Source: Rosistilla ulvae
Lineage (GTDB): Bacteria; Planctomycetota; Planctomycetia; Pirellulales; Pirellulaceae
Reading direction: 5' to 3'
Length of the DNA: 64,000 nt
Assembly: GCF_007741475.1 (NCBI RefSeq)
Contig: NZ_CP036261.1
Span: 310,001-374,000 of the forward strand
Part shown: in pieces, positions 17,931 through 25,415 of the stretch
How positions within the stretch are numbered: position 1 is the first letter of the stretch
Layout of the letters: every line of letters begins with the position of its first letter
Translations under genes and position numbers: made by a program
Notes under the pieces: generated by a model
Told to the model about the DNA's origin: nothing
The model's input: only the letters and a program-made list of their open reading frames with translations
Database searches by the model: none

Positions 17931-18417
17931 CATTTTAGCCGGATCGGGCGGCGGGGATATCCGCGACCTATGGGACAGCACCGAGGCGGCCGGCGAAATG
18001 GGGCCGTTGCCGCCGGGCGAATACATCGCCCATATCATCGCAGGGGAATTGGAAACTTCGCGGACGAATTCGACACCGGGTTACAAGCTGACGTTTTCGG
18101 TTATCGAGGGCGACTACATCGGGCGCAGGTTTTGGCTCGATTGTTGGCTGACACCAGCGGCGTTGCCACAAACGAAACGCGACGTTGCCAAGCTGGGCGT
18201 CAAGTCATTGGAGCAATTGGAACGACCGTTGCCCCGAGGGATTCGATGCAAGTGCAAGCTTGCACTCCGCAAGGATGACAATGGCGACGAACGCAACCGC
18301 GTTAAGTCGTTCGACGTTGTGGGCATCGATCCGCCGGAGGTTGACCCGTTCGCACCGGCGACGCCGAGCGATGACCAGACCGCGACATCGGAGGCAATGC
18401 AAAGTGACCTACTCTAG
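17917..18417 (+). CDS. DUF669 family protein
   Basis: A 166-residue protein of the phage-associated DUF669 family, recognised by LPPGEYIAHIIAGELE, then YKLTFSVIEGDYIGRRFWLDCWL and a C-terminal strand region (RCKCKLALRKDDNG, RVKSFDVVG). Family members occur beside phage primases, helicases and recombination genes and are suspected of single-stranded-DNA handling. The acidic tail ending MQSDLL is reminiscent of SSB tails. ATG 17917 has ACGGAGAA upstream. It overlaps both neighbours. Confidence 0.8.
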   Translation: MNLSDILAGSGGGDIRDLWDSTEAAGEMGPLPPGEYIAHIIAGELETSRTNSTPGYKLTFSVIEGDYIGRRFWLDCWLTPAALPQTKRDVAKLGVKSLEQLERPLPRGIRCKCKLALRKDDNGDERNRVKSFDVVGIDPPEVDPFAPATPSDDQTATSEAMQSDLL

Positions 18418-19381
18418 CATTGCGGATGCCTACGGGTTTCGCATTGTTGGACCATGCACGAACGAACGGCGGCTGATCGATTGGCCGTCGGCGTTCGTGG
18501 CGTATTCGCAATGCGACGACAGAGCCGAAGTAACTAAGGAATCGTATTTGTCAGCCTTCACGTTTGGCGATGCGTTTGCAGGCCACCTGAACGCGACGGG
18601 TTCAACTAAGGGCTACAGCGAAGAATGCGGGGCGGCTTGGGTGTGGTTTGACATCGACAACGACGACATCGACGCGGCGACCACCGACGCTAGAAAACTG
18701 GCGGCGGCGTTGGCCTACAGCTACGGCATTGCCGACGATGCGTTGCTGTGTTTCTTCTCAGGCAGCAAAGGATATCACATCGGCTTGCCGCTTGCGGCTT
18801 GTGGTTCACCTGGGCCGTCGGCGACGTTCCACAAAGTCTGCCGACGGTTGGCGGAGTCGATCGCCTTACAGATCGGAATCGTGATTGATACAGGCGTCTA
18901 TGATCGTGTTCGAGCGTTTCGGGCACCGAATAGTCGACACGGAAAAACGGGGTTATTCAAACGTTGGTTGTCGGTCGATTCGCTGTTGAACCTACAGGCG
19001 TCGCGAATCGTCGAACTTGCAAGGGAGCCGGAGCCGTTCGAGATTCCCGATGCACCGGGGCCGAGCCGGGCGGCGGTCGAAGAATGGGCGGCGGCGGTCG
19101 ATGCCGCCGAAGGCGAACTGTTAGCGTTGATAGAGCGGCGAGAAAGCGAGGTACCGTCGGGGCTGAACCGTGCGACGCTGGCGTTCATTCGTGACGGAGC
19201 TGCAACCGGCGATCGACACCGTTTGCTATTTTCGGCGGCGGCGAATCTTGCCGAGTTTCGTTGCTCGCTGGAGCTGGCAACGGCGTTGCTGCATGAACCG
19301 GCGTTGGACTCGGGATTATCGCCTTCGGAAGTGCGACGGCAAATTGAATGCGGCTTGAATCATCTGGGGGCGGCACAATGA
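18404..19381 (+). CDS. AEP-type DNA primase (PrimPol-like)
   Basis: A 325-residue archaeo-eukaryotic primase superfamily protein. Catalytic Asp83-x-Asp85 lies in VWFDIDND, the nucleotide-binding SGSKGYHIGLP is at 119-129, and the third acidic region IDTGVYDRVRAFRAPNSRHG follows at about 161-180. These are the three AEP signature motifs in order. The C-terminal 110 residues are helical. The GTG start at 18404 has GGAGG upstream and overlaps the DUF669 stop. With the adjacent DnaB-like ATPase it makes a self-sufficient replication module, as in satellites and integrative plasmids. Confidence 0.9.
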   Translation: MTYSSIADAYGFRIVGPCTNERRLIDWPSAFVAYSQCDDRAEVTKESYLSAFTFGDAFAGHLNATGSTKGYSEECGAAWVWFDIDNDDIDAATTDARKLAAALAYSYGIADDALLCFFSGSKGYHIGLPLAACGSPGPSATFHKVCRRLAESIALQIGIVIDTGVYDRVRAFRAPNSRHGKTGLFKRWLSVDSLLNLQASRIVELAREPEPFEIPDAPGPSRAAVEEWAAAVDAAEGELLALIERRESEVPSGLNRATLAFIRDGAATGDRHRLLFSAAANLAEFRCSLELATALLHEPALDSGLSPSEVRRQIECGLNHLGAAQ

Positions 19382-20316
19382 CGAACGCAAAATTTGTAAC
19401 CGCTTCGGATTCGCTGGATTCTTGGCGGGACGAGGTTTTGACCGGCAAGCCGCCGACGTTCTACAAAATTGCGGATTCGGGACCGTTGGCACGAATCGAG
19501 GTAGGGCCGAAGCTGATAACGTTGTTCGGCGGGGCACCTGGAAGCGGCAAGACGGCGTTTGTGATGCAATCGGTTGTCGATGCGTTGCGATTGAATCCGA
19601 CACTGCGGGCTGTTGTCTGCAATATCGAAATGCCGCCGGAAGTTTTGCTAGACCGGCAGCTATCGCGGTTGTCGGGCGTTCCGTTGAACTTCATCCGGTA
19701 TCGGACACTGAACGCGCATCACGCCGACAGGATTGACGTAGCGATGGGGACGATTGAGAGTGTCGCTGATCGGCTTTGCTTTGTTCGTCCACCGTTTGAC
19801 CTAGCGAACGCGGCGGCAGCGGCTACGGCCTTCACAGAGGGGCACAGCGGCGGCGTGTTGTTGGTGTTCGACTACATCCAACGAATTGCACCGCCGGGAG
19901 AACTCGGGGACAAACGCGGCAACGTCGATGCGACTATGAGCTTTCTGCGGATGTTCGCGGACGCGGGCGCGGCGGTGATTGTCGTGTCAGCGGTGGGTCG
20001 TCAGAAAGACAGCAAGGGACGTTCAAGCTATTCAGCTGATTCAATGAACCTTGCATCGTTCAAGGAATCGGGAGAACTCGAATTTGGTGCCGACGATGCG
20101 TTCATTCTCGCACCGTCGGCGGAGGAATCGGGTATCCGCGACTTGAAGCACTTGAAAGCACGGCATACCGAGCCGGTTGATATATCGCTTCGGTTTGAGG
20201 GGGCGATTCAAGCATTTGAAGCAATCGAGCCAGGTACCACCGACCCGCACGGCTTTTCGGCGGCGTTAAACGAACTTTGGGACCGAACCGACGGCGGGGG
20301 CGATTCATGGGATTAG
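19378..20316 (+). CDS. DnaB-like RecA-fold replicative helicase
   Basis: A 312-residue ATPase. Walker A GAPGSGKTA is at about 52-60, Walker B LLVFDYIQRI at about 160-170, with downstream VVSAVGRQKDSKGR and LKHLKARHTEP as in DnaB/RepA-type helicase C-domains. It lacks the DnaB N-terminal primase-binding domain, so it is shorter than chromosomal DnaB. ATG 19378 overlaps the primase stop (ATGA), and the next gene starts 10 bases before its end. Confidence 0.88.
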   Translation: MTNAKFVTASDSLDSWRDEVLTGKPPTFYKIADSGPLARIEVGPKLITLFGGAPGSGKTAFVMQSVVDALRLNPTLRAVVCNIEMPPEVLLDRQLSRLSGVPLNFIRYRTLNAHHADRIDVAMGTIESVADRLCFVRPPFDLANAAAAATAFTEGHSGGVLLVFDYIQRIAPPGELGDKRGNVDATMSFLRMFADAGAAVIVVSAVGRQKDSKGRSSYSADSMNLASFKESGELEFGADDAFILAPSAEESGIRDLKHLKARHTEPVDISLRFEGAIQAFEAIEPGTTDPHGFSAALNELWDRTDGGGDSWD

Positions 20317-20738
20317 ACAAGACCGCCGACGGGCGACCGATTCTAACAGGGGCAAGTCGATTGCCGCCGATGCAACCAACGCACGCACCGAAGGCGCAGC
20401 GGACAAGCACCGCCAAGACTGAGCCGAAGCGAAAGACGCGGGACCGTTTCGCTGTATTGAACTCGTTCGTCGATTGCACGATGCACAAACTGACGCGCCG
20501 CGAAATTGCGGTCTGGATGATTCTGTATCGAGACACCCGCAACGGCACCGCTCGCACGTCGCAGGGAAACATCGCACGGCGGGCGGGAATGTCGGTCAAG
20601 TCGGTGAAGATTGCGACGGGCAAGCTGATCGACGCGGGGTTGATTCGCGTCGTGTTCCAAGGCGGTTTGAATCGCGGGCCGTCACGTTTTCAAGTCGATC
20701 CACTGGGGAACCGTGGGTCCGTCACTGGGGAACCGTAG
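20307..20738 (+). CDS. Winged-helix protein, possible replication initiator
   Basis: A 143-residue protein with a disordered N-terminus (1-45) and a helix-turn-helix/winged-helix domain (KLTRREIAVWMILYRDTRNG, TSQGNIARRAGMSVKSVKIA, then LIDAGLIRVVFQGG). This arrangement is found in plasmid Rep and MarR-like proteins. Its last codons already contain the first iteron-like repeats (20703 and 20725), the usual rep-next-to-ori geometry, so it is the best candidate for the origin-binding protein. That role is inference. Confidence 0.75.
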   Translation: MGLDKTADGRPILTGASRLPPMQPTHAPKAQRTSTAKTEPKRKTRDRFAVLNSFVDCTMHKLTRREIAVWMILYRDTRNGTARTSQGNIARRAGMSVKSVKIATGKLIDAGLIRVVFQGGLNRGPSRFQVDPLGNRGSVTGEP

Positions 20739-20816
20739 TTCCCTAGTGCTGGGGAACTACAGGGGCCACCACTGGGGAACTGTAGTTCCTATTTCCCATA
20801 AGGGAACATAAGCGGC
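20701..20816. repeat. Iteron-like array, candidate origin
   Basis: Four copies of CTGGGGAAC start at 20703, 20725, 20749 and 20772, spaced 22-24 bp (about two helical turns). Two copies extend into small palindromes, GGGAACCGTAGTTCCC and GGAACTGTAGTTCC. A short A-rich stretch follows (CCCATAAGGGAACATAAG). The position after the helicase and winged-helix genes fits a replication origin. Confidence 0.65.
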
Positions 20817-20906
20817 AGTCCGCTTGATGGGCTGCGCCCGCGAACTGCCTTACAGAAAGTCAATCAGTCAGAACGCCGGTTGATCGTCAGCCTAGGAATC
20901 CGACCA

Positions 20907-21200
20907 ATGAACACCGACACACCGCCGAAACTACTCGCCCAATTGCAAGCGGCTTGGGGATCGGTGCCGACGCCCGTAACGACATTTGCGACCGAGGCGA
21001 GGCAAACGATGCCCGCGACAATCCAAAGGGCGGAGCGTTCCGATACGGCGCGGATAGCGTTAGAGCGACCGACCCCGATTTGCCGATCACACTTACCACC
21101 ATTTGAAGCGATAGAACAAACAACCCCGAAGCGACCCGGCTACATACGTTCGACGTGTTGCGTCTGCGGTCGGTTTTTGGGTTATCGCCCACACGAATAA
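20907..21200 (+). CDS. Small CxxC protein of unknown function
   Basis: A 97-residue hypothetical protein. Most is low-complexity and polar; the C-terminus RSTCCVCGRFLGYRPHE carries a Cys-x-x-Cys pair of the kind seen at the ends of phage replication-associated proteins. ATG 20907 follows CCA and lacks an obvious ribosome binding site. Its position between the putative origin and the integrase suggests a regulatory or accessory role, which cannot be tested from sequence. Confidence 0.5.
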   Translation: MNTDTPPKLLAQLQAAWGSVPTPVTTFATEARQTMPATIQRAERSDTARIALERPTPICRSHLPPFEAIEQTTPKRPGYIRSTCCVCGRFLGYRPHE

Positions 21201-21217
21201 ACACTTAGAATTACTGT

Positions 21218-21285
21218 TGCCAAGGCTAGGTGCGGATTAATTACCCGCACTGAATGCCGGACACCCGATCCGGCCCGCCTTGGCA
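21218..21285. promoter_or_regulatory. Three-way-junction fold upstream of integrase
   Basis: A 9 bp perfect outer stem (TGCCAAGGC 21218-21226 with GCCTTGGCA 21277-21285) encloses two hairpins: GTGCGG/CCGCAC (21230-21235, 21245-21250) and GCCGGA/TCCGGC (21256-21261, 21269-21274). It lies 38 bases before the integrase ATG and could be a structured leader, a single-strand origin or an operator cluster. Confidence 0.7.
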
Positions 21286-21322
21286 CTTCGTGCACTCGGG
21301 ACCAACGACGGGAGTTGATACG

Positions 21323-22921
21323 ATGGCTTCAATCAAACGAAAGACGGTAACGCGAAAGCTACCGACGCACGCAACGCTCAATGAACGCCGACGCAAGGCA
21401 ACCGCGAAAGAGCGCCGAGCAAGCCCCGATCAGACAACAATTCTTGAAACCGTCGCGACTTGGAAAGACAAGAGCGGCGACAAACAAACAGGCGTCGTCA
21501 TCGAAGGCGATAACGGTATTCGACGTGTTCGGACCCAATCGAAAACCTACTACGCCAAGTACCGCGACGGCAACGGGATCGTTCAAGAGATCGCGACGGG
21601 ATGCCGGGACAAACAGGCGGCAAAAACAAAGCTTGCCGAGTTGCTGAGCGTCGCTGATAAAGTTCGAGTCGGATCGCTAACCGAATCCGATGTTCAGGTG
21701 GGCCAGCACAACAAGCGACCGCTTGCCGATCACATTGCCGACTACATTGATGATCTGAAATCGCGGGGCGTTGCTTCGGATCGGATCAAGACCAGCGAAA
21801 CGCGATTTGCGGCGGCTTGCGATGGCTGCGGGTTTCGATGGCTGCGCGACTTAAACGCGGTCGCGCTTCGCAAGTGGTTGCGGAGTCAATCAGAAATGTC
21901 GGCGGCAACTTACAACTGGCATTCGGCGTTGTGGGTTGCGTTCGGTTGGTGGTTGACCGGCAGGCGATTGGACGGCAAACGCCCGATGCAAACCGGTGAA
22001 CGTCGGTTGGCATCGAATCCATTCGATGGTTTCGGCAAACGCGATGAAAAGAGCGACCGACGGAGGGTTGCGCGGGCGCTGACGTTGGACGAAATGCGGC
22101 GACTGCTCGACAACACTCAACGCAGGCCGCTAGATGATGCGTTGACCGTTCGACGCGGCAAGAACAAGGGGCAACGCATCGCTAAGGTTTCCGATGCACG
22201 ACGGGCGAAATTAGAGCGGTTGGGGATGGAACGAGCGTTGATCTACAAGTCGCTAATCTTAACGGGACTACGGTCAAACGAGCTGCGAACGCTTCGTAAG
22301 AACGAACTATCGTTTGGCGATGTTCCATTCGTGGTTCTGAACTCATGCAATGAGAAGAATCGCAAGGGTTCAACGATACCGCTTCGGTCGGACCTTGCCG
22401 CCGAGCTGCGCCAGTGGTGCCAGGACAAGCAACCCGGCGATTTGGTGTTCGACGTTCCAACTGGCTTGCTTCGGATTCTTAACCGTGACTTGGAAGCGGC
22501 CGGAATCGAGAAGATCGACGAAAGCGATGGGCGGGTTCACTTGCACGCAATGCGACACTCGACAGGCACCCATTTATCAGCGGCGGGCGTGTCGCCACGA
22601 ACCGCACAGGCAGTCATGCGTCATAGTCGGATCGAATTGACGATGAACACCTATACGGACGAACGCCTGTTGGAAACATCGGCAGCGGTTGAGCATTTGC
22701 CCGACCTCCCAATCACACCCGAAGCGAAATCTTGCGTTGCCCCAACGGTTGCCCCAGATGCGTACAAAACAGGGCAAGCTAGGTCAGGAACTGACAAGTT
22801 TGACGTTCGCAAGCGGAAGGGCCCAGGCAACGAAAAACCCCACAAAACATTGAATCTTGCGGGGTTTTTGAGAGTGGGCGATATTGGATTCGAACCAACG
22901 ACCTCTACGATGTCAACGTAG
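21323..22921 (+). CDS. int: Tyrosine recombinase (integrase) ending in the att core
   Basis: Site-specific recombinase of 532 residues. After an N-terminal AP2-like/arm-binding part (YYAKYRDGNG) and core-binding domain come the catalytic residues Arg317 (TGLRSNEL), His408-x-x-Arg411 (HAMRH), His434 and Tyr444 (NTYTDE). A long tail follows. The last 15 codons (VGDIGFEPTTSTMST) are read from the tRNA-derived core and the stop TAG is in the tRNA anticodon stem. ATG 21323 has GGGAG upstream. The gene lies against the right junction, as expected for the enzyme that inserted the element. Confidence 0.95.
   Translation: MASIKRKTVTRKLPTHATLNERRRKATAKERRASPDQTTILETVATWKDKSGDKQTGVVIEGDNGIRRVRTQSKTYYAKYRDGNGIVQEIATGCRDKQAAKTKLAELLSVADKVRVGSLTESDVQVGQHNKRPLADHIADYIDDLKSRGVASDRIKTSETRFAAACDGCGFRWLRDLNAVALRKWLRSQSEMSAATYNWHSALWVAFGWWLTGRRLDGKRPMQTGERRLASNPFDGFGKRDEKSDRRRVARALTLDEMRRLLDNTQRRPLDDALTVRRGKNKGQRIAKVSDARRAKLERLGMERALIYKSLILTGLRSNELRTLRKNELSFGDVPFVVLNSCNEKNRKGSTIPLRSDLAAELRQWCQDKQPGDLVFDVPTGLLRILNRDLEAAGIEKIDESDGRVHLHAMRHSTGTHLSAAGVSPRTAQAVMRHSRIELTMNTYTDERLLETSAAVEHLPDLPITPEAKSCVAPTVAPDAYKTGQARSGTDKFDVRKRKGPGNEKPHKTLNLAGFLRVGDIGFEPTTSTMST
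22736..22757. repeat. Putative integrase arm-type site, right
   Basis: The same 22 bp as 15343-15364 (two GTTGCCCCA direct repeats), here within the integrase tail and 115 bp before the right core. Matched repeats inside both ends fit P and P' arm sites. Confidence 0.55.
22833..22869 (-). terminator. Element-borne terminator for tRNA-Val, bidirectional
   Basis: AAAAACCCC and GGGGTTTTT form a perfect 9 bp stem with a 19-base loop. On the minus strand it ends in TTTTT six bases past the tRNA 3' end. It lies inside the integrase coding tail and could also act on rightward transcripts. Confidence 0.8.
22873..22918. other. attR core
   Basis: 46 bp identical to the left core; here it is part of the intact tRNA-Val gene. 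Confidence 0.95.
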
Positions 22922-22948
22922 CGCTCTAACCAACTGAGCTAATCGCCC
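22875..22948 (-). tRNA. tRNA-Val (GAC)
   Basis: Full cloverleaf on the minus strand: acceptor GGGCGAT/ATCGCCC, D arm GCTC..GAGC, anticodon stem CTACG/CGTAG with loop TTGACAT (anticodon GAC), T arm GTTGG-TTCGAAT-CCAAT, discriminator A at 22875. CCA is not encoded. It reads GUC. It serves as the insertion target of the element to its 3' side and remains complete after insertion. Confidence 0.95.
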
Positions 22949-23273
22949 TCGACGGGCATCCGATTAGGTGTTTCGGCTTGTCGACGGGCGACACTTAACC
23001 AAAACATTTATCGGCTGGTCCGGTAGTCTTGCTTCAAGATCGTTTCTCGTCAAGGGCGGGGAGAGGGATCAATGGGGGCGATAAGCCGTTAAATCTTATA
23101 AAATCGTTAAAAATGCTGTTGACTGGGCCCTTCCCGAGCACTGATACTTTTGAAAAGCTCTTGCTTCCACTGTTGTAACGATTCGGATGCTAAGGGTTTA
23201 TGTTGGCTGTCGCGATGACGGCGAAGATGTTTTTTTCCCCATGGGCCGAATAAGGTTTGGCCGAGGTTTGTGA
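22949..23273. other. tRNA-Val/infC divergent region
   Basis: About 325 bases with no gene. It is relatively A/T-rich around 23095-23115 and must hold divergent promoters for tRNA-Val and infC. Confidence 0.5.
23119..23148 (+). promoter_or_regulatory. Candidate sigma-70-like promoter for infC
   Basis: TTGACT at 23119-23124 and GATACT at 23143-23148, spaced 18 bases, about 125 bases before the infC start. This is a pattern match only. Confidence 0.4.
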
Positions 23274-23810
23274 ATGGCACTAGCAAGAAGAGGTATGCAA
23301 CCGCAGGTCGAGCGTGATTCGACCCGGATCAATACCCAGATTCGTATTTCTCCGATCCGCGTTGTAGGTCCCGAAGGGGATCAATTGGGGGTAATTTCCA
23401 CCGAAGACGCGCTATCGCGAGCCCGAGATGCCGGTCTCGATCTAGTTGAGGTCGCTCCCAACGAACGGCCGCCGGTTTGCCGAATCATGGATTACGGCAA
23501 GTACAAATACGACAAGAACAAAAAGAAAAACTCACACACTTCGCACCAGACGAAGACTAAAGAGATTCGTTTGCGGCCCAAAACAGGCCAGAACGACATC
23601 GACACCAAGATCCGTCAGGCCGAAAAATTCTTGGGGCACAAGGACAAGGTCCAAGTCTCCGTCCTCTTCCGTGGCCGTGAAAACGCTCACATCGACGAGG
23701 GCGAAAAGGTGATGGAACTGGTCCTGGAACAGCTGGCTGAAGTCGGCAAGGTCGAGTCGGCGCCGCAACGCAACGGTCGCCGAATCATCTGCATGTTGGC
23801 GCCTCGCTAA
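23274..23810 (+). CDS. infC: Translation initiation factor IF-3
   Basis: Binds the 30S subunit and checks start-codon/initiator tRNA pairing. The 178-residue product has the IF3 N domain ([39 protein letters not shown]), the Lys-rich linker ([10 protein letters not shown]) and the C domain ([17 protein letters not shown] through [11 protein letters not shown]). ATG 23274 follows GAGG; it does not use the rare AUU start known from enterobacterial infC. rpmI-rplT, which often follow infC, are absent here. Confidence 0.97.
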   Translation: MALARRGMQPQVERDSTRINTQIRISPIRVVGPEGDQLGVISTEDALSRARDAGLDLVEVAPNERPPVCRIMDYGKYKYDKNKKKNSHTSHQTKTKEIRLRPKTGQNDIDTKIRQAEKFLGHKDKVQVSVLFRGRENAHIDEGEKVMELVLEQLAEVGKVESAPQRNGRRIICMLAPR

Positions 23811-23825
23811 ACGGTGCCAGCCCGA

Positions 23826-23849
23826 TACCGGTGGCTCGTGTCACCGGTA
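23826..23849 (+). terminator. Hairpin downstream of infC
   Basis: TACCGGTG, eight-base loop, CACCGGTA: a perfect 8 bp stem starting 16 bases after the infC stop, without a T-run. Probably a terminator or mRNA end. Confidence 0.55.
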
Positions 23850-24061
23850 ATGCGTCTGCCCCCTCCAGGCTATCGGACTCTCTGCAGCGGCAGCCCGATA
23901 GCGGAGGAACGCCTCAAACGCTTGCCGGTTCGGAGCACAGCGTTTGCCTCCCGGCCAGCGTTTCGCATCGGCGGCATTCAGACGCGTCTGCAAAGCAAGA
24001 CCAGACACGTTATCCACAAGACACTCGCGCCGCCGTGTCTGGGATTCTCGTCGACTGTCGC

Positions 24062-25147
24062 TTATTTCTGAGCGACCGCTTGCAGCAACTGGACTGCCAG
24101 GGTGTCGATCTTTTCGCTGGCGGTGTTCGATAGCACGACCACCGCGGCCCCCGCCCGACGATTGATCATCAGCATGCTGTGGTAGCCGCCGGTCTGGCCG
24201 TTGTGCCACCGCGTCGAACCGTCACCGGCGACGTGCCAGCCGAGTCCCATCACCGGTCCCTGGTCGCTATCGTCGCGATGGACCTGCCACGCGATTTCGA
24301 TCGCCGGCCCAAGCTTGCTCGATTCTGGCTTCAGGTTCGCCGCTGCAAATCGCAGCATGTCGGCAAGACTGCTGCGGATCCCACCTGCCCCCGGCATGTC
24401 GGCAAAGTCCCAGTTGGCGGTCTCGGTGCCGTCGGCCAGATGTGGTTTCGCCAGCCGATCTCGCATCGAAGCTGTCAGTGCGACTCGCGTGTCAGCCATC
24501 CCCAGCGGTTCGGCGATCCGTTGCTGCAGCAACTGGTCGTAGGAGAGTTGGGCTCGATCGGCGACAACACTTCCCAACAAGGCAAAGCCGAGGTTGGAAT
24601 ATTCGTGAGCCGCGCCGGGCTCGCGTCGCAAACGGTGGGAGTTCAGAAATTCGTAAGCCAGCGTTGTCGTGTAATCGACGTAGGGATTGTCGGTCTGCAG
24701 GCTGGGCATGTTATCGGCCAGTCGCGGCAGGCCGGAGCGATGCGTGGCGAGGTCGACCAATTGAATCGGTCGCGTTTCGCCAGCGGGCATCGTGACACCC
24801 TCGGGCAACAGTTCTTGGGCGGCTTGGTCGAGTTGCAACTGCTTGCGAGCGACGGCATCAGCTAACAGCAAGCCGGTGAAGACTTTGGAGATCGACGCGA
24901 TCTCGTAGATCGTGTCGTCATCGGGCACAGGGCCGCCGGTTCGAGTGTGCCCGAGATGCTGCGTCGTCGCCTGATCGCCTTTCAGGACACCAATCGAAAG
25001 CCCAACCGCTTGTTTGGATTCGATGTATGGCGTGGCCAGCCGCTGAATGATCGCGGCGACATCGTCGTCGGCTTGCGCCGGAGCCGCAACGACGGCTGAC
25101 GCTAAGACCAACAGCATGACAATGCGAAACAGGTTTTGACCGATCAT
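24062..25147 (-). CDS. Serine hydrolase, beta-lactamase class C/DD-peptidase family
   Basis: Secreted penicillin-binding-protein-fold hydrolase of 361 residues. It has a signal peptide (hydrophobic to AQA), the Ser-x-x-Lys motif in IASISKVF, the Tyr-x-Asn motif YSN in HEYSNLGFA, and an HNGQTGG motif in place of KTG. Family members cleave D-amino-acid esters or peptides; true beta-lactamase activity is not implied. ATG 25147 overlaps the stop of the upstream gene (TGATG), making it the last gene of a three-gene operon. Confidence 0.9.
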   Translation of the reverse strand: MIGQNLFRIVMLLVLASAVVAAPAQADDDVAAIIQRLATPYIESKQAVGLSIGVLKGDQATTQHLGHTRTGGPVPDDDTIYEIASISKVFTGLLLADAVARKQLQLDQAAQELLPEGVTMPAGETRPIQLVDLATHRSGLPRLADNMPSLQTDNPYVDYTTTLAYEFLNSHRLRREPGAAHEYSNLGFALLGSVVADRAQLSYDQLLQQRIAEPLGMADTRVALTASMRDRLAKPHLADGTETANWDFADMPGAGGIRSSLADMLRFAAANLKPESSKLGPAIEIAWQVHRDDSDQGPVMGLGWHVAGDGSTRWHNGQTGGYHSMLMINRRAGAAVVVLSNTASEKIDTLAVQLLQAVAQK

Positions 25148-25413
25148 CAGGTGAGTCCTTTGTTCTTGCGATGCTGTTGGCGTCCCGAAGCGTAAGCGTC
25201 GGTATCGGGCAGGCCGTCGTCGGGTTGTTCGATCTGCTGGGCCGATTGCTCCAGCAACCGCTGCAGAAACGGACGGCACCAACCGCAACCGGTCCCCGCG
25301 CCAAAACACTCGCTCAACTGGCTCGCTTTGACAGGCTTGCGGATGCGGATGAAGTTCACGACCTTCCGTTTAGTGACGTGAAAACAGAGGCACAGTTCGT
25401 CGTCGAGTTCCAT
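25147..25413 (-). CDS. BFD-like [2Fe-2S] protein
   Basis: An 88-residue protein resembling bacterioferritin-associated ferredoxin domains: LCLCFHVTK near the start and ECFGAGTGCGWC supply the four Cys ligands (Cys-x-Cys, then Cys and Cys), followed by a basic helix. BFD modules reduce partner enzymes or mobilise iron. Its start lies two bases after the stop of the peptidase gene and its stop overlaps the serine hydrolase start, an unusual context for a ferredoxin. No bacterioferritin is nearby. Confidence 0.85.
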   Translation of the reverse strand: MELDDELCLCFHVTKRKVVNFIRIRKPVKASQLSECFGAGTGCGWCRPFLQRLLEQSAQQIEQPDDGLPDTDAYASGRQQHRKNKGLT

Positions 25414-25415
25414 CG

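Larger units (their letters stand above)
15239..22918. mobile_element. Integrated element in tRNA-Val, satellite-like
   Basis: A 7.68 kb element bounded by a perfect 46 bp direct repeat (15239-15284 and 22873-22918). The repeat is the 3' part of the tRNA-Val gene kept intact at the right end. Contents in order: TerS-like HTH protein, unknown 300-residue protein, AlpA-like regulator, 156-residue unknown, DUF669 protein, AEP primase, DnaB-like ATPase, winged-helix protein, iteron-like array, small zinc-motif protein, tyrosine integrase. All genes run rightward, mostly with overlapping starts and stops. No capsid, portal, large terminase or conjugation gene is present. The layout fits a phage satellite or integrative replicon. 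Confidence 0.9.
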
